Positions 7,413 to 16,356 of a DNA stretch of 64,000 bases are shown here, piece by piece (position 1 is the first letter of the stretch; each line of letters opens with the position of its first letter). Source of the stretch: Opitutia bacterium (GTDB lineage: Bacteria; Verrucomicrobiota; Verrucomicrobiia; Opitutales; Opitutaceae). The stretch lies in NCBI GenBank assembly GCA_016187925.1, contig JACPIS010000029.1:1-64000 (forward strand), given 5' to 3'. The notes beneath the pieces are model-generated. The model saw only the letters and a program-made list of their open reading frames with translations, was not told the origin of the DNA and made no database searches. Position numbers and translations under genes: made by a program.

Positions 7413-8274
7413 GGGCGTGTATTCAAACCGCGTGGAACCGGATAAAGTAAGCCGGGTCGGAGGCGCCACCATGATGTATCCGAGTCGATGGGAGCTGGCG
7501 CAGCCGCTGTGGAAGCGGCTAAAAAAATTAACCTGAGTCGGCGCAAAACCCGGCGAGGGCAGATTGGCACACCTGGGGGGCGTCCTCCGCACGATGATCG
7601 GGTCATGGTTACGGGGATATGGTTTGTGCTGCGCACCGGTTGCCCCTGGCGGGACCTGCCGCCGCACTACGGCTCGTGGAGCTCGATCTACACCCGCTGG
7701 CGGCGCTGGACGGCCAGTGGTCTGTGGCGTCGCTTGTTGGCGCGACTGGCCCGGGGCGCCAAAGGAGCGCTGCGACATCTGGACTGCTCGCATATCAAGT
7801 TGCATCAGGATGGGGCCAATCCCCCGGGTGGCCAGCTGGCGCAAGCCATCGGGCGGACCAAAGGCGGCCTGAACACCAAGCTCGCCGCCGTCGTCGACCA
7901 ACATGGCCGGGCGGTCGATGTCGTCTTGGCCCCCGGCCCGAAACACGACCTGCATGCCGTGGCCCCGCTGCGGCGGTGCCTGCGGCGGCACCGGGTCGTG
8001 GCCGACAAGGGCTTCGACGCCGATGGTTTCCGCGCCGATCTGCGCGCGCAGGGTTCCAGCTGTTGTATCCCGCCGAGACGGGGCCGCCGCCATCCGGCTC
8101 GATTCCATCGCGGTTACTACCGGCACCGCCACCACATCGAAAATTTCTTTGGCCGCATCAAAAAATTTCGGCGTATCTCCACCCGCTACGAGAAGCTCGC
8201 CATCACTTTCTTGGCCTTCGTGCAGTTCGCTGCCGCTCTGGATTGGCTCACTCATCGGGTTTGAATACACGCCC
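7413..8274 (+). mobile_element. IS5-family insertion sequence (IS427-like group)
   Basis: An 862-bp element with perfect 17-bp terminal inverted repeats (GGGCGTGTATTCAAACC at 7413-7429 and its complement at 8258-8274), flanked by a TA duplication (7411-7412 and 8275-8276; CTA if the terminal C is counted differently). Its size, GC-rich content and DDE transposase fit the IS5 family, most like the IS427 group. Removing it restores the host gene exactly, so this insertion appears recent and has not decayed. Confidence 0.93.
7471..8264 (+). CDS. IS5-family DDE transposase, probably made by -1 frameshifting
   Basis: The frame opened at ATG 7471 (MMYPSRWELAQPLWKRLKKLT) stops after 21 codons, but ends on a canonical slippery heptamer, A AAA AAA (7521-7527). 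The -1 frame then runs open to 8264 and holds the whole catalytic core: the RTGCPWRDLPPHYG helix-turn-helix/insertion motif, D in LDCSHIK, D in VADKGFDAD and E in HHIENFFGRIKKFRR. This suggests a frameshifted fusion of about 265 aa; alternatively translation starts within the second frame, where an ATG exists at 7488. The terminus lies inside the right inverted repeat, as usual for this group. Confidence 0.85.
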
Positions 8275-9834
8275 TAGTCCGGAAGGAGAAAGAGGGCATT
8301 TCAAACGATAAGGACCTTAGAAAGAAGTTTTCAGAAATTGAAAAACTAATCACCAAAAACGCCAACGTTCGCGATTTCGAAGCGTACCTAAGCGAGCATG
8401 GGGAAATACTGCCGAAGCTCGCGACTGTTGAGATTTTCAAGGAAGAGCTTTGGAAATCCTACATTAAAGCGAAGTTCTCTCTTTATGAGGATTTACTAAA
8501 GAAATATCAGGCAGCAGAAACTCGAAAAAAAGAAATCGAGGACGAGGCCGGCAAACAGCGCACTCAATGGGAAACCGTGATAGAGATTTTCAACGAGCGT
8601 TTTTTTGTCCCATTTAAACTGAACGCCCCAAATCGAGTTTCGGTGATCCTAGGTAGCGAACCCGTTCTCCGGCTTGGCTTCACCTTCGATGATGGGGCCG
8701 ACAAGATCGCGATTGAAAAAGATGCGTTGATGCTATCACTCAGCACCGGAGAGAAGAAGGCACTCTACATTCTGAATCTCCTGTTCGAAATCGAGGTGCG
8801 CATAAAGGCAGGGATTGAAACGCTGCTGATCGTCGATGACATCGCCGACTCTTTTGACTACAAAAACAAATACGCGATTATTCAGTATCTAAAAGACCTC
8901 TCTGAAGATCAGAAATTTAAGCAGGTAATTCTGACGCATAATTTCGATTTCTTCCGCACGATAAACAGCAGATTTGTCAGGTCGGACCACTGCTTGATGG
9001 CGACAAAGAACTCTTCAGGGGTGGCCCTGGAAGTCGCGCTAGGCGTGAAGAATGTGTTCATCAAGGATTGGAAACCGAATTTCTTTACGGATTCGCGCAA
9101 ACAGGTCGCTTCAATTCCTTTTATTCGAAATCTAATCGAGTATACAAAAGGGCACAACGATCCTGACTATTCCAAGCTGACTTCCCTGCTTCACTGGAAG
9201 GCTGACTCTCTCAATATTTCTGTCGGTGATCTTGACGGTATTTATCAAAGAACTTTCGGCGGCACCGGAACCTCAGTGGATCCAGCAGCCAAAGTTATCA
9301 CAGTCATCCATCACGAAGCCGGGTTGTGCCTGACGGCCGCGACGGGGATAAATTTTGAGAACAAAATCGTGCTCGCAATCGCTATTCGCCTCAAGGCTGA
9401 AGAATTCATGGTCAGTAAGATCGCTGATCCTGCTTGGGTTGCCGCGATCACCAGAAATCAAACGCCAAAATTGTTAGCGCGATACAAAATGCAATTTTCA
9501 GGCGGAACTGCTTCAATTGCCACGATCCAGCGAGTCGTTCTAATGACACCGGAAAACATCCATCTGAATTCGTTCATGTATGAACCCATTCTGGACATGT
9601 CGGACGAGCATTTGCGAAAACTCTACGCAGAAGTAGTCGCTTTGAAATAGTCCGCTTAACGCCGGACAGTTATTAACTGTGGTAACAAGGAAAGGAGCCG
9701 GCGTCGCGCCAGCTCGATCTGGAGCACGGCATATTCCAAGGCATCTCCCCTGTCCCTTTGAATTCGAAACGATGCAGGTAGGAATATTACACGCCTCCCG
9801 GCAGCAACGGCTGAGCTTCGCCGGTTGTGGTGAG

Positions 9835-11232
9835 TCAGGCGCGCTCTATCACCCCACGACACCGGGGGAACGTTGAGCATCCCCAGAAAGGCGGAACTAC
9901 CTTGTCGCGGAGGACCATTCGTGCGCCACACTTCGGACATGACTTATCGTCGGGATTCGTGAGTTCCGGAAATTTGTCGAGGCCAATGCCCTGAATCGCC
10001 TTTTCGATCATGCCTGCATTGTAGATAGTAATGTCGTTCTGCTTCGCCTCCGCCCGCGCCGCGACCGTGCATTCGCTGAGGGAAAAAAGCATGGCTTCGT
10101 CAGCCTTGAACTGTGCGCCGAACTTCGTGCCGATCAATTGCCGGACAATATTGGGCTGAACTTCAATCCTCTTCCAGTGTTTGCACTGCACCACCGCTTT
10201 GCGCCCATTGCGCGTCGCAATGAGATCTGCGCCGCCGTCAGCTTTCGCGCCACCATTTTTCTTCACAGACCAGCCCTCGGATTCCAATATCCGAGCCGCA
10301 ACAGCTTCAAACTGAAACCAGTCGATGCCTCGGAGCATTTCGGCCACTGTCTTCGGCTTATAGAAGACGCCCGCATCAACACTGGGAAGTCGATCCGCAA
10401 TCGCGCTCGTATCAGAAGTATCCATCCACTGCTTCCCAACGGCGACTGCGGCCGTGCCGCACAGGACAGCGGCGACCCCTATCGCGAGGATCCAGTATTT
10501 TTGTCCCCCTTCGGTTGCTCGCGGTTGGAAACTAAGTTGATCTCGGGCTACCGGATTGATCCAAACTGAGACCGAAGCCCCATGGACAAATTCTTCCGCG
10601 TGCGATCCCGTCGTGGATGCTGTTTTAGGAAACAACGGTGAGCCGAGGCGCAAAATCGCAGTTGCCTCTCCCGTCTTCCGGACCTGAACGGAGGTTGGGG
10701 TTGCGGCAGCGCGTCCCCAACCACTCGTTGCCTCGAACCTCACCTCCGAGAAATTGGACCGGTTGTAATAAACCGTAATCGGTGCCGGCTTGAATTTCTG
10801 TGCGTCGGCAAGTTTCGGCCATTCCTTTGTCTGTGTAACCGCCAGCGTCTGGCCGCTCTTCGATTTCCCAGGATGGAAGACGTAGGTTGTCTCCGTTACT
10901 GCAGTCGGCCCCTTCACGGACGTAACAACGGCCCGCTCCTCGCGCCACTGCTTCGGGGCCTTTGCCAAACTCCAAAACAGCGCCATCGCGCTCCCGATGA
11001 GTATCAACATCAGCCCGGTCTTCTTTCTCGCGACCAACTTGCTGTTCAAAATCAGGTAGCCAATGCCCGCCACAGCCAAAGCTCCAACCGCAAGTATCGC
11101 CAAAGCCGCGAAGGTCTGGGCGAATCCTGTTACTCCGCCTATGGCCAATGCGACGGCTGCGACTGCAAACACGGCCAGTTTTGCGCCCGCTTCGAAGCGG
11201 GCAATTTCACGGCGTTCAGCTCGAGAGGCCAT
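9835..11232 (-). CDS. Membrane-anchored Mrr-type restriction endonuclease with zinc finger
   Basis: A 465-aa protein from ATG 11232; a GTG at 11286 would add 18 residues. Two or three N-terminal membrane helices lie at about residues 15-35, 38-64 and 71-92, followed by a DUF3592-like extracytoplasmic domain and another helix (about 247-268). The cytoplasmic part has the Mrr catalytic fold: GGADLIA (D336) and VVQCKHWK (Q349, K351), the D...(Q)xK core of PD-(D/E)xK nucleases. A topoisomerase-type zinc ribbon ends it (CPKC at 432-435, C452, C458). Mrr nucleases cut modified DNA; membrane tethering suggests action at the site of DNA entry. It is divergent from the Shango cassette. Confidence 0.88.
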   Translation of the reverse strand: MASRAERREIARFEAGAKLAVFAVAAVALAIGGVTGFAQTFAALAILAVGALAVAGIGYLILNSKLVARKKTGLMLILIGSAMALFWSLAKAPKQWREERAVVTSVKGPTAVTETTYVFHPGKSKSGQTLAVTQTKEWPKLADAQKFKPAPITVYYNRSNFSEVRFEATSGWGRAAATPTSVQVRKTGEATAILRLGSPLFPKTASTTGSHAEEFVHGASVSVWINPVARDQLSFQPRATEGGQKYWILAIGVAAVLCGTAAVAVGKQWMDTSDTSAIADRLPSVDAGVFYKPKTVAEMLRGIDWFQFEAVAARILESEGWSVKKNGGAKADGGADLIATRNGRKAVVQCKHWKRIEVQPNIVRQLIGTKFGAQFKADEAMLFSLSECTVAARAEAKQNDITIYNAGMIEKAIQGIGLDKFPELTNPDDKSCPKCGARMVLRDKVVPPFWGCSTFPRCRGVIERA

Positions 11233-11486
11233 AAGGGATAATTGCAAGCTCCAGCAAAGTTGACGACGAGATTCTAATCTCGCCACGGTCCTAAGGTTTC
11301 TTCCACACGGTGAAACAACCGTTCGAGGCGGTCGATATTTCTGCTTCTCGCTTGAGATTAGGACAGAGCGCGATTGTGCTGAAGATATTGCCTCGGGCCA
11401 GAGGCGAAAAACTTACTCTTATGTCCCGGCAGCCTACGGCCGGCCTCAGGCCCGTTATCCATCCCTTCTTGTTTTCAAGGAGTAGC

Positions 11487-14400
11487 ATGGCTTTGAGGCG
11501 AACGATTTGGTCGGGCCTATTCGCAGGCATTATTCTACTGACTGGCGGCTGCAGCACAGAAACCGCACCTCCAGCGATAAATCCAAGCGCGGAGATCGCT
11601 GCGAATGCCACGAAGGATGTCTCGAAGGCAGAGCCGCCGCAACCTACCCCGCCACCCCTCTCTGTCCCAGCCACTCCACACGCGGACCCGTCACCCGTCG
11701 CCTCAACCTCGACAAAGGTCCTTCAAACTCCGGAGACCATTTTAACCAGAATTCAACCCCCGCCCCCTCAAGCGGCGCCTCCGTCTGAGGCGCCACCGCG
11801 TAACGTGACCTCACATCCGGAGAGCGCGGTTCAGACGCAGCCGACGCCCGCTTCGGTCGCCTTGTCGCGGCCAATCGCCACCCTGCCACCTAGTCCTCAG
11901 GAAGATTTTCCGGTTGGTGGGCTCGTCGTGCTTCTCGTGGGCGCCGCATTAGTTTGGGCCATTTTCATGGGTGTCTATGGCAATTCTGAAACGGTGCGAG
12001 TCCGACGCCAAGTTAGAGACACATTGGCCGCCTTCGAGGGCGCACTCAAATCCCAGAAAGACCTGATCGAAGAACTGCAAACAGCCTACAAAACGGCCGC
12101 ATTGGATTATCTCGCCAGTATAAGGCGGGGATACCTCCAACAAGTTACCGTCGATGAAATCCGCAAGGTCACCCCTGGTGTTCGCCTGCAACCGCTCAAG
12201 GATCACGGAGTGACCAACTTGTTGGCCTGCCAAGGCTGGACCACGGCCCGCCTTGAGCAATTGCGTGGAATTGGCCCCGAGTCGGCATCTCGCATTGCCC
12301 TGGCCATTGTTGCTTTGACCAAATCAGTCAATAGCCAGCCGATACCGCATCCGTTGCCAGGAGCACCGGGAGCTGATAAAATTTACCGTCCACTGTACCT
12401 TGTTCGCCACTTGCGGCTCAAGTTCTTCGACCAAATGCCTGTCCTACAAGCGATCTGTGAAGAACTGGAGCCACAATGTGCATCCGTCCAGAAACGGACC
12501 TCATTCATTAAATGGCTTTTCGGATCGCAAAAGAATGGTGACCTTCATGCGGCGTTAGACACTGGGCTGAAGCTCACAGGAAAAGCCAATCCAACGGAGC
12601 GGGAAGGGGCTGCCCTTGTCCTCGCAAAGGACCGCTATGCCGCGGCAAAGCTGCTGGTTGATGGCAAGGTGACCAGCGATCGTTTGATAATGGATGTCGC
12701 CGAGGCGAAGGATTACTACCGCGAAGGCTTGGAACAACTGCTCGGCAAAAATTCCATGCAGCGCATGGCAATGTCGCCGCCGCGTTCGGACGCAGTGCCG
12801 CCAAGAGAAATGAAAGAGTCGGTGACGGAATTGGAAACTTGGCGGGCTCGCACTGCACCGGCCGCAGAATCACGCAGGCTCGATTCCTGCTCAGAAGTCT
12901 CGCCAGCAACAGAACCGGTCCCGATGCGGCTAAGCGGAACCGACGGCGGGGTTGGGTTTCGTATCAGCGTCAAGATTGGCGACGTTGAGATCGATCCGGT
13001 TCCAACAAAGGCCGCGACACGCGCAGTCGATTGCTGGGTACCGGCCGGGCAATCGAAGTCGATAGGTAGTGTAACCCTCGAAGGCGGTCTGCTGTATGTC
13101 GGCAAGAATTTACCGGCAATCAACGGCCGCTCGGTCGATCCAGCTTTGATCGATCCGGCCTTGCCCGTCGCGACACGAGAAGCGAATTGCCGGATCCGCA
13201 TGTTGGACTACTGGTCGAGCTATACCTACGCCAGTCCGGGCGCGCGGGCTTCCTATTTACAGTGGCTGGCAACGGGCCGGAGTGACCCCGATGCTGATAT
13301 TGGATACGTCTTTTTGTATTTCTATGGGCTGGAACGACGCGTTTTGGCGGACGCCCGTACCGACCCGACCGCTAGATCAGAAATCCCTACCATTATTGCC
13401 GAAGTTCGCCGGCTGCGTGCTATCTATGCCCAACGTGCCAGCTTCGACCGCTATTCGGTGGAATTTACCGACTATTTGGAGGGTGCGCGTACCGTGGCAG
13501 TCACCGCACAGGAAACGGAAGAGCTGCCTCTGCTTCAACAATACCATCTGTCGTTTGCCCTGAGAAGGAAACTGGGACAATTCGCAGAAGACCGTAGGCC
13601 ATTACCCTCCGAATGGGCTTACGCGTGGTATCATAACGATCCGCGTACGCGACTTCCAGCCGTTGCCTCTCGCTGTCCCGTCCAACTTGCACTGCTCTTC
13701 CGTCAGGAATACCTTAAACAATTTGGCGACGGCTTGATTGTCGCCCCTGGCAAGACCCGGCTCCGATTGAGCTACCGTCCAGCGAGCGCTTCTTTTGGCA
13801 CTACGCTCGATCAATCTGTAGATCTGCCGGACGTTACAGTGATGAGCGCAAGCTACACCAAGCTGGAGTCGGTCGCTCTCGAATGTTACGCTCAACTCGA
13901 CGCCTACAGCCGTTTCATCGGCCGCAACAAGGACGCCAAAGACTCATTCGAGGGATCAATCCTGCTGCCGGTTAGCTTGTGGCCAATGGAAAAACGGGAT
14001 GCCCTCGAGGCTCTGCGTGCGAAGGCCTCGGCCTTCCCCACATGCACCCTGCGCGAACTACTTGCCCCTTGGGGCAAACAAGAGGAACTCTCTCGCGGTA
14101 CCTATCTCGGACTTTGCAGAACACTTGCCGGATCTGGATTGGGAATGGAACCAGATCCTCGTTTTGGCGCGGAGATCCCTGATCTTGACGATCTCGTGGC
14201 GCTTTTCCCTGGCGATACAGAAGGACAACCGTCGGCTGGATTCGGGCTGGCCGCATTGTTGTTGAGGCTGGCTTCCACCGTAGCCGCATCCGATGGTGAT
14301 TTCTCGGACGCAGAAGCGCAAAAGCTTCGGCAGGAGATCGAGGCAAATCGCGACCTGAACCAAGGCGAACGGCGGCGATTGCTGGCACGGATGGCAATCT

Positions 14401-15062
14401 ACAGGGCCAAGACGCCCGCACTCACTGGACTCAAGCCCGCTATTTCCGCCCTCTCAGAAGAAAAGCGTCAACGCGTTACCGATTTCCTGCTGACCATGGC
14501 CTTCGCTGATGGCACGGTAGCTCCCGGCGAGGTCAAGGTGATGGAAAAGGTTTATACGCTTTTCGGTCTCGACCCGGCCACACTCTACACCCGACTTCAT
14601 GAATTGTCTGCTGGAAGTTCACCTGCGGCCACCAAGCAGTCGGTGACAGGTCCGATCCGGCTTGATGCCTCTAAGGTGCGGCAATTGCGGGAGGCCTCGG
14701 AGCAGATCACCAAGAAACTGGCCATCATCTTTAATGCGGACCAGCCGCCCGAAGAATCGGTGCCAGAAGTCGAAAAGGATCCTGCCGGTGTTGATCCTAC
14801 GGCCACGGTATTGGTGTTGGATGAAGCTCATTCCGGATTGCTGATGCTCCTTACTGGACGGCCGCAATGGAGTCGGACTGAGTTTGAGGAAGTGTGCGCT
14901 GACCGAGGCCTCATGCCTGACGGGGCAATCGAGAGGATAAACGAGGCCGCTTTTTCCAAATTCGACCAACCGGTAATCGATGGCGATGATCCTCTCGAGA
15001 TCGCCATGCACCTACTGGAGGAACAACTTTATGCCGCCGACAATTCGACAAAAGGACCGTGA
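11487..15062 (+). CDS. sngA: TerB_N/TerB/TerB_C protein, Shango SngA-like, with lipoprotein-like signal
   Basis: A 1191-aa protein starting at ATG 11487, which has AAGGAG 6 nt upstream; a longer frame upstream lacks support. Residues 1-22 read as a lipoprotein signal ending LTGGC. A Pro-rich linker (45-135), a membrane helix (143-163), a coiled coil (170-205) and a helix-hairpin-helix (LRGIGPESASRIAL, 259-272) follow. Then come TerB_N (about 515-720; CWVPAGQS, GLLYVG, GYVFLYFYGLERR), TerB (about 950-1080; ASDGDFSDAE, FADGTVAPGEVKVMEKVY) and TerB_C (about 1095-1190; VLVLDEAHSGLL). The family is the first component of the three-gene Shango anti-phage system. The membrane anchor is unexpected and could place the complex at the envelope. 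Confidence 0.85.
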   Translation: MALRRTIWSGLFAGIILLTGGCSTETAPPAINPSAEIAANATKDVSKAEPPQPTPPPLSVPATPHADPSPVASTSTKVLQTPETILTRIQPPPPQAAPPSEAPPRNVTSHPESAVQTQPTPASVALSRPIATLPPSPQEDFPVGGLVVLLVGAALVWAIFMGVYGNSETVRVRRQVRDTLAAFEGALKSQKDLIEELQTAYKTAALDYLASIRRGYLQQVTVDEIRKVTPGVRLQPLKDHGVTNLLACQGWTTARLEQLRGIGPESASRIALAIVALTKSVNSQPIPHPLPGAPGADKIYRPLYLVRHLRLKFFDQMPVLQAICEELEPQCASVQKRTSFIKWLFGSQKNGDLHAALDTGLKLTGKANPTEREGAALVLAKDRYAAAKLLVDGKVTSDRLIMDVAEAKDYYREGLEQLLGKNSMQRMAMSPPRSDAVPPREMKESVTELETWRARTAPAAESRRLDSCSEVSPATEPVPMRLSGTDGGVGFRISVKIGDVEIDPVPTKAATRAVDCWVPAGQSKSIGSVTLEGGLLYVGKNLPAINGRSVDPALIDPALPVATREANCRIRMLDYWSSYTYASPGARASYLQWLATGRSDPDADIGYVFLYFYGLERRVLADARTDPTARSEIPTIIAEVRRLRAIYAQRASFDRYSVEFTDYLEGARTVAVTAQETEELPLLQQYHLSFALRRKLGQFAEDRRPLPSEWAYAWYHNDPRTRLPAVASRCPVQLALLFRQEYLKQFGDGLIVAPGKTRLRLSYRPASASFGTTLDQSVDLPDVTVMSASYTKLESVALECYAQLDAYSRFIGRNKDAKDSFEGSILLPVSLWPMEKRDALEALRAKASAFPTCTLRELLAPWGKQEELSRGTYLGLCRTLAGSGLGMEPDPRFGAEIPDLDDLVALFPGDTEGQPSAGFGLAALLLRLASTVAASDGDFSDAEAQKLRQEIEANRDLNQGERRRLLARMAIYRAKTPALTGLKPAISALSEEKRQRVTDFLLTMAFADGTVAPGEVKVMEKVYTLFGLDPATLYTRLHELSAGSSPAATKQSVTGPIRLDASKVRQLREASEQITKKLAIIFNADQPPEESVPEVEKDPAGVDPTATVLVLDEAHSGLLMLLTGRPQWSRTEFEEVCADRGLMPDGAIERINEAAFSKFDQPVIDGDDPLEIAMHLLEEQLYAADNSTKGP

Positions 15063-16356
15063 CACTGTCATCCAGGCTCTGCGCATGGGCGTAGTACCTC
15101 GCACCGGACAACACCTGATTCAGGTCGGCCGCGTGAAGGAAATCGACGCCCTGCTTAAGAACCTCGATACGATCGCGGACGGCGGTACGGCCTTTCGTCT
15201 GGTCATCGGAGAGTACGGATCGGGAAAAACTTTTTTTCTGAACCTTATTCGAGCCGTCGCCCTTGAGAAGAAACTCGTGGCCACGAGTGCAGATCTGAAT
15301 CCTGACCGTCGGTTGCAAGCGTCAGGCGGCCAAGCCCGGTCGCTCTATGCTGAGCTTGCTAAGAACCTATCGACCCGAACGAAAGCTGACGGCGGCGCCT
15401 TACCCGGAATCGTCGAAAAATTTATCTATACCGCCACCACCGAGGCCAAGCAGGAAGGCGCAGAAGTCGGCGTGGTGATTCATCGGAAGCTCGCGCGCTT
15501 GGCCGAAATGGTGAACGGCTACGACTTCGCCCGGGTGATCGAAGTCTATTGGAGCGCATCCCAAGCAGGAAACGAGCAGCAGAAGGCTGACTCGATCCGT
15601 TGGCTCCGCGGCGAATTTACCACCAAGACCGATGCCCGCAATGCGCTTGGGGTCCGCACCATCGTAGAAGACTCCAACATCTATGATCAACTAAAGCTTC
15701 TCAGCGTCTTTGTTCGGTTGTGTGGTTTCAGCGGGCTTCTCATCTGCCTCGATGAGATGGTCAACCTCTACAAGATTTCGAATGCCCAGTCGCGCAACGC
15801 CAACTATGAGCAAATTCTGCGCATTCTAAATGACGTGATCCAAGGCTCAGTTGAGGGTCTAGGCTTCATTCTGGGAGGTACACCCGAGTTCCTGCTCGAT
15901 ACCCGCCGCGGATTATTCAGCTATGCGGCGCTTCAATCTCGTTTAGCGGAAAACGCCTTCGCCAAGGACGGGTTGGTGGATTACCAACATCCGGTCGTCC
16001 GCCTCTCGAGTCTGACTCAGGAAGATTTTGTGGTTTTGCTGCACAAGATTCAGCATGTGTTTGCCGGTGGAGATGAGACCAAATACCCGCTCCCAGATGA
16101 AGCCCTCACTGCGTTCATGGCCCATTGCCAAGAGCGCATCGGGGAAACATACTTCCGTACGCCACGCACCACCATTACGGCGTTTGTGGGGCTACTTGCC
16201 GTTCTCAGCCAGAATCCGGGCACGGATTGGAAGCTGCTGATCAACGAGCTGCCCCTGGCCAAAGACGAGGGCGGGACCACTGACACGGCGCTCGAGCCGG
16301 AGACACCCATGACGCCTGCCTCCAGCGATGACGAATTTGCCAAGTTCAAGCTCTGA
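15031..16356 (+). CDS. sngB: P-loop ATPase (DUF2791/BrxD-like), Shango SngB-like
   Basis: A 441-aa ATPase. Walker A is GEYGSGKTF (60-68) and Walker B LLICLDEM (236-243). The opening pattern (a helix, then VGRVKEIDALLKNLD before the P-loop) is that of the DUF2791 ATP-binding proteins found in BREX (BrxD) and Shango. ATG 15031 has GGAGG about 10 nt upstream and lies 32 bp inside the end of sngA, so the genes are translationally coupled. The C-terminus is acidic and Thr/Ser-rich. Expected to act in the cytoplasm with the TerB protein and helicase; the exact mechanism of Shango is not known to me. Confidence 0.87.
   Translation: MPPTIRQKDRDTVIQALRMGVVPRTGQHLIQVGRVKEIDALLKNLDTIADGGTAFRLVIGEYGSGKTFFLNLIRAVALEKKLVATSADLNPDRRLQASGGQARSLYAELAKNLSTRTKADGGALPGIVEKFIYTATTEAKQEGAEVGVVIHRKLARLAEMVNGYDFARVIEVYWSASQAGNEQQKADSIRWLRGEFTTKTDARNALGVRTIVEDSNIYDQLKLLSVFVRLCGFSGLLICLDEMVNLYKISNAQSRNANYEQILRILNDVIQGSVEGLGFILGGTPEFLLDTRRGLFSYAALQSRLAENAFAKDGLVDYQHPVVRLSSLTQEDFVVLLHKIQHVFAGGDETKYPLPDEALTAFMAHCQERIGETYFRTPRTTITAFVGLLAVLSQNPGTDWKLLINELPLAKDEGGTTDTALEPETPMTPASSDDEFAKFKL

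Larger units (their letters stand above)
6621..9650 (+). pseudogene. ABC/SMC-like AAA ATPase gene interrupted by an IS element
   Basis: Two coding segments (6621-7412 and 8277-9650) become one open frame of 721 codons if the IS at 7413-8274 and one TA duplicate are removed. The N-terminal segment has a P-loop-like APNGSMKSS (33-41), with Met where the last Gly of GxxxxGK usually stands. The joined protein continues through a charged coiled coil (about 270-360), an ABC-like signature SLSTGEKKAL (near 418-427) and a Walker B, LLIVDDIADSFD (447-458). This is the layout of RloC/PrrC-like and related defence ATPases. As sequenced the product stops at GTG after 273 codons, and the second part could start only internally at a GTG near 8577. 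AT-rich relative to its neighbours. Confidence 0.85.

Noticed and set aside
7410-8270. A 286-codon frame antisense in the IS element
   Set aside because: Complement of the transposase; the DDE motifs are on the plus strand.
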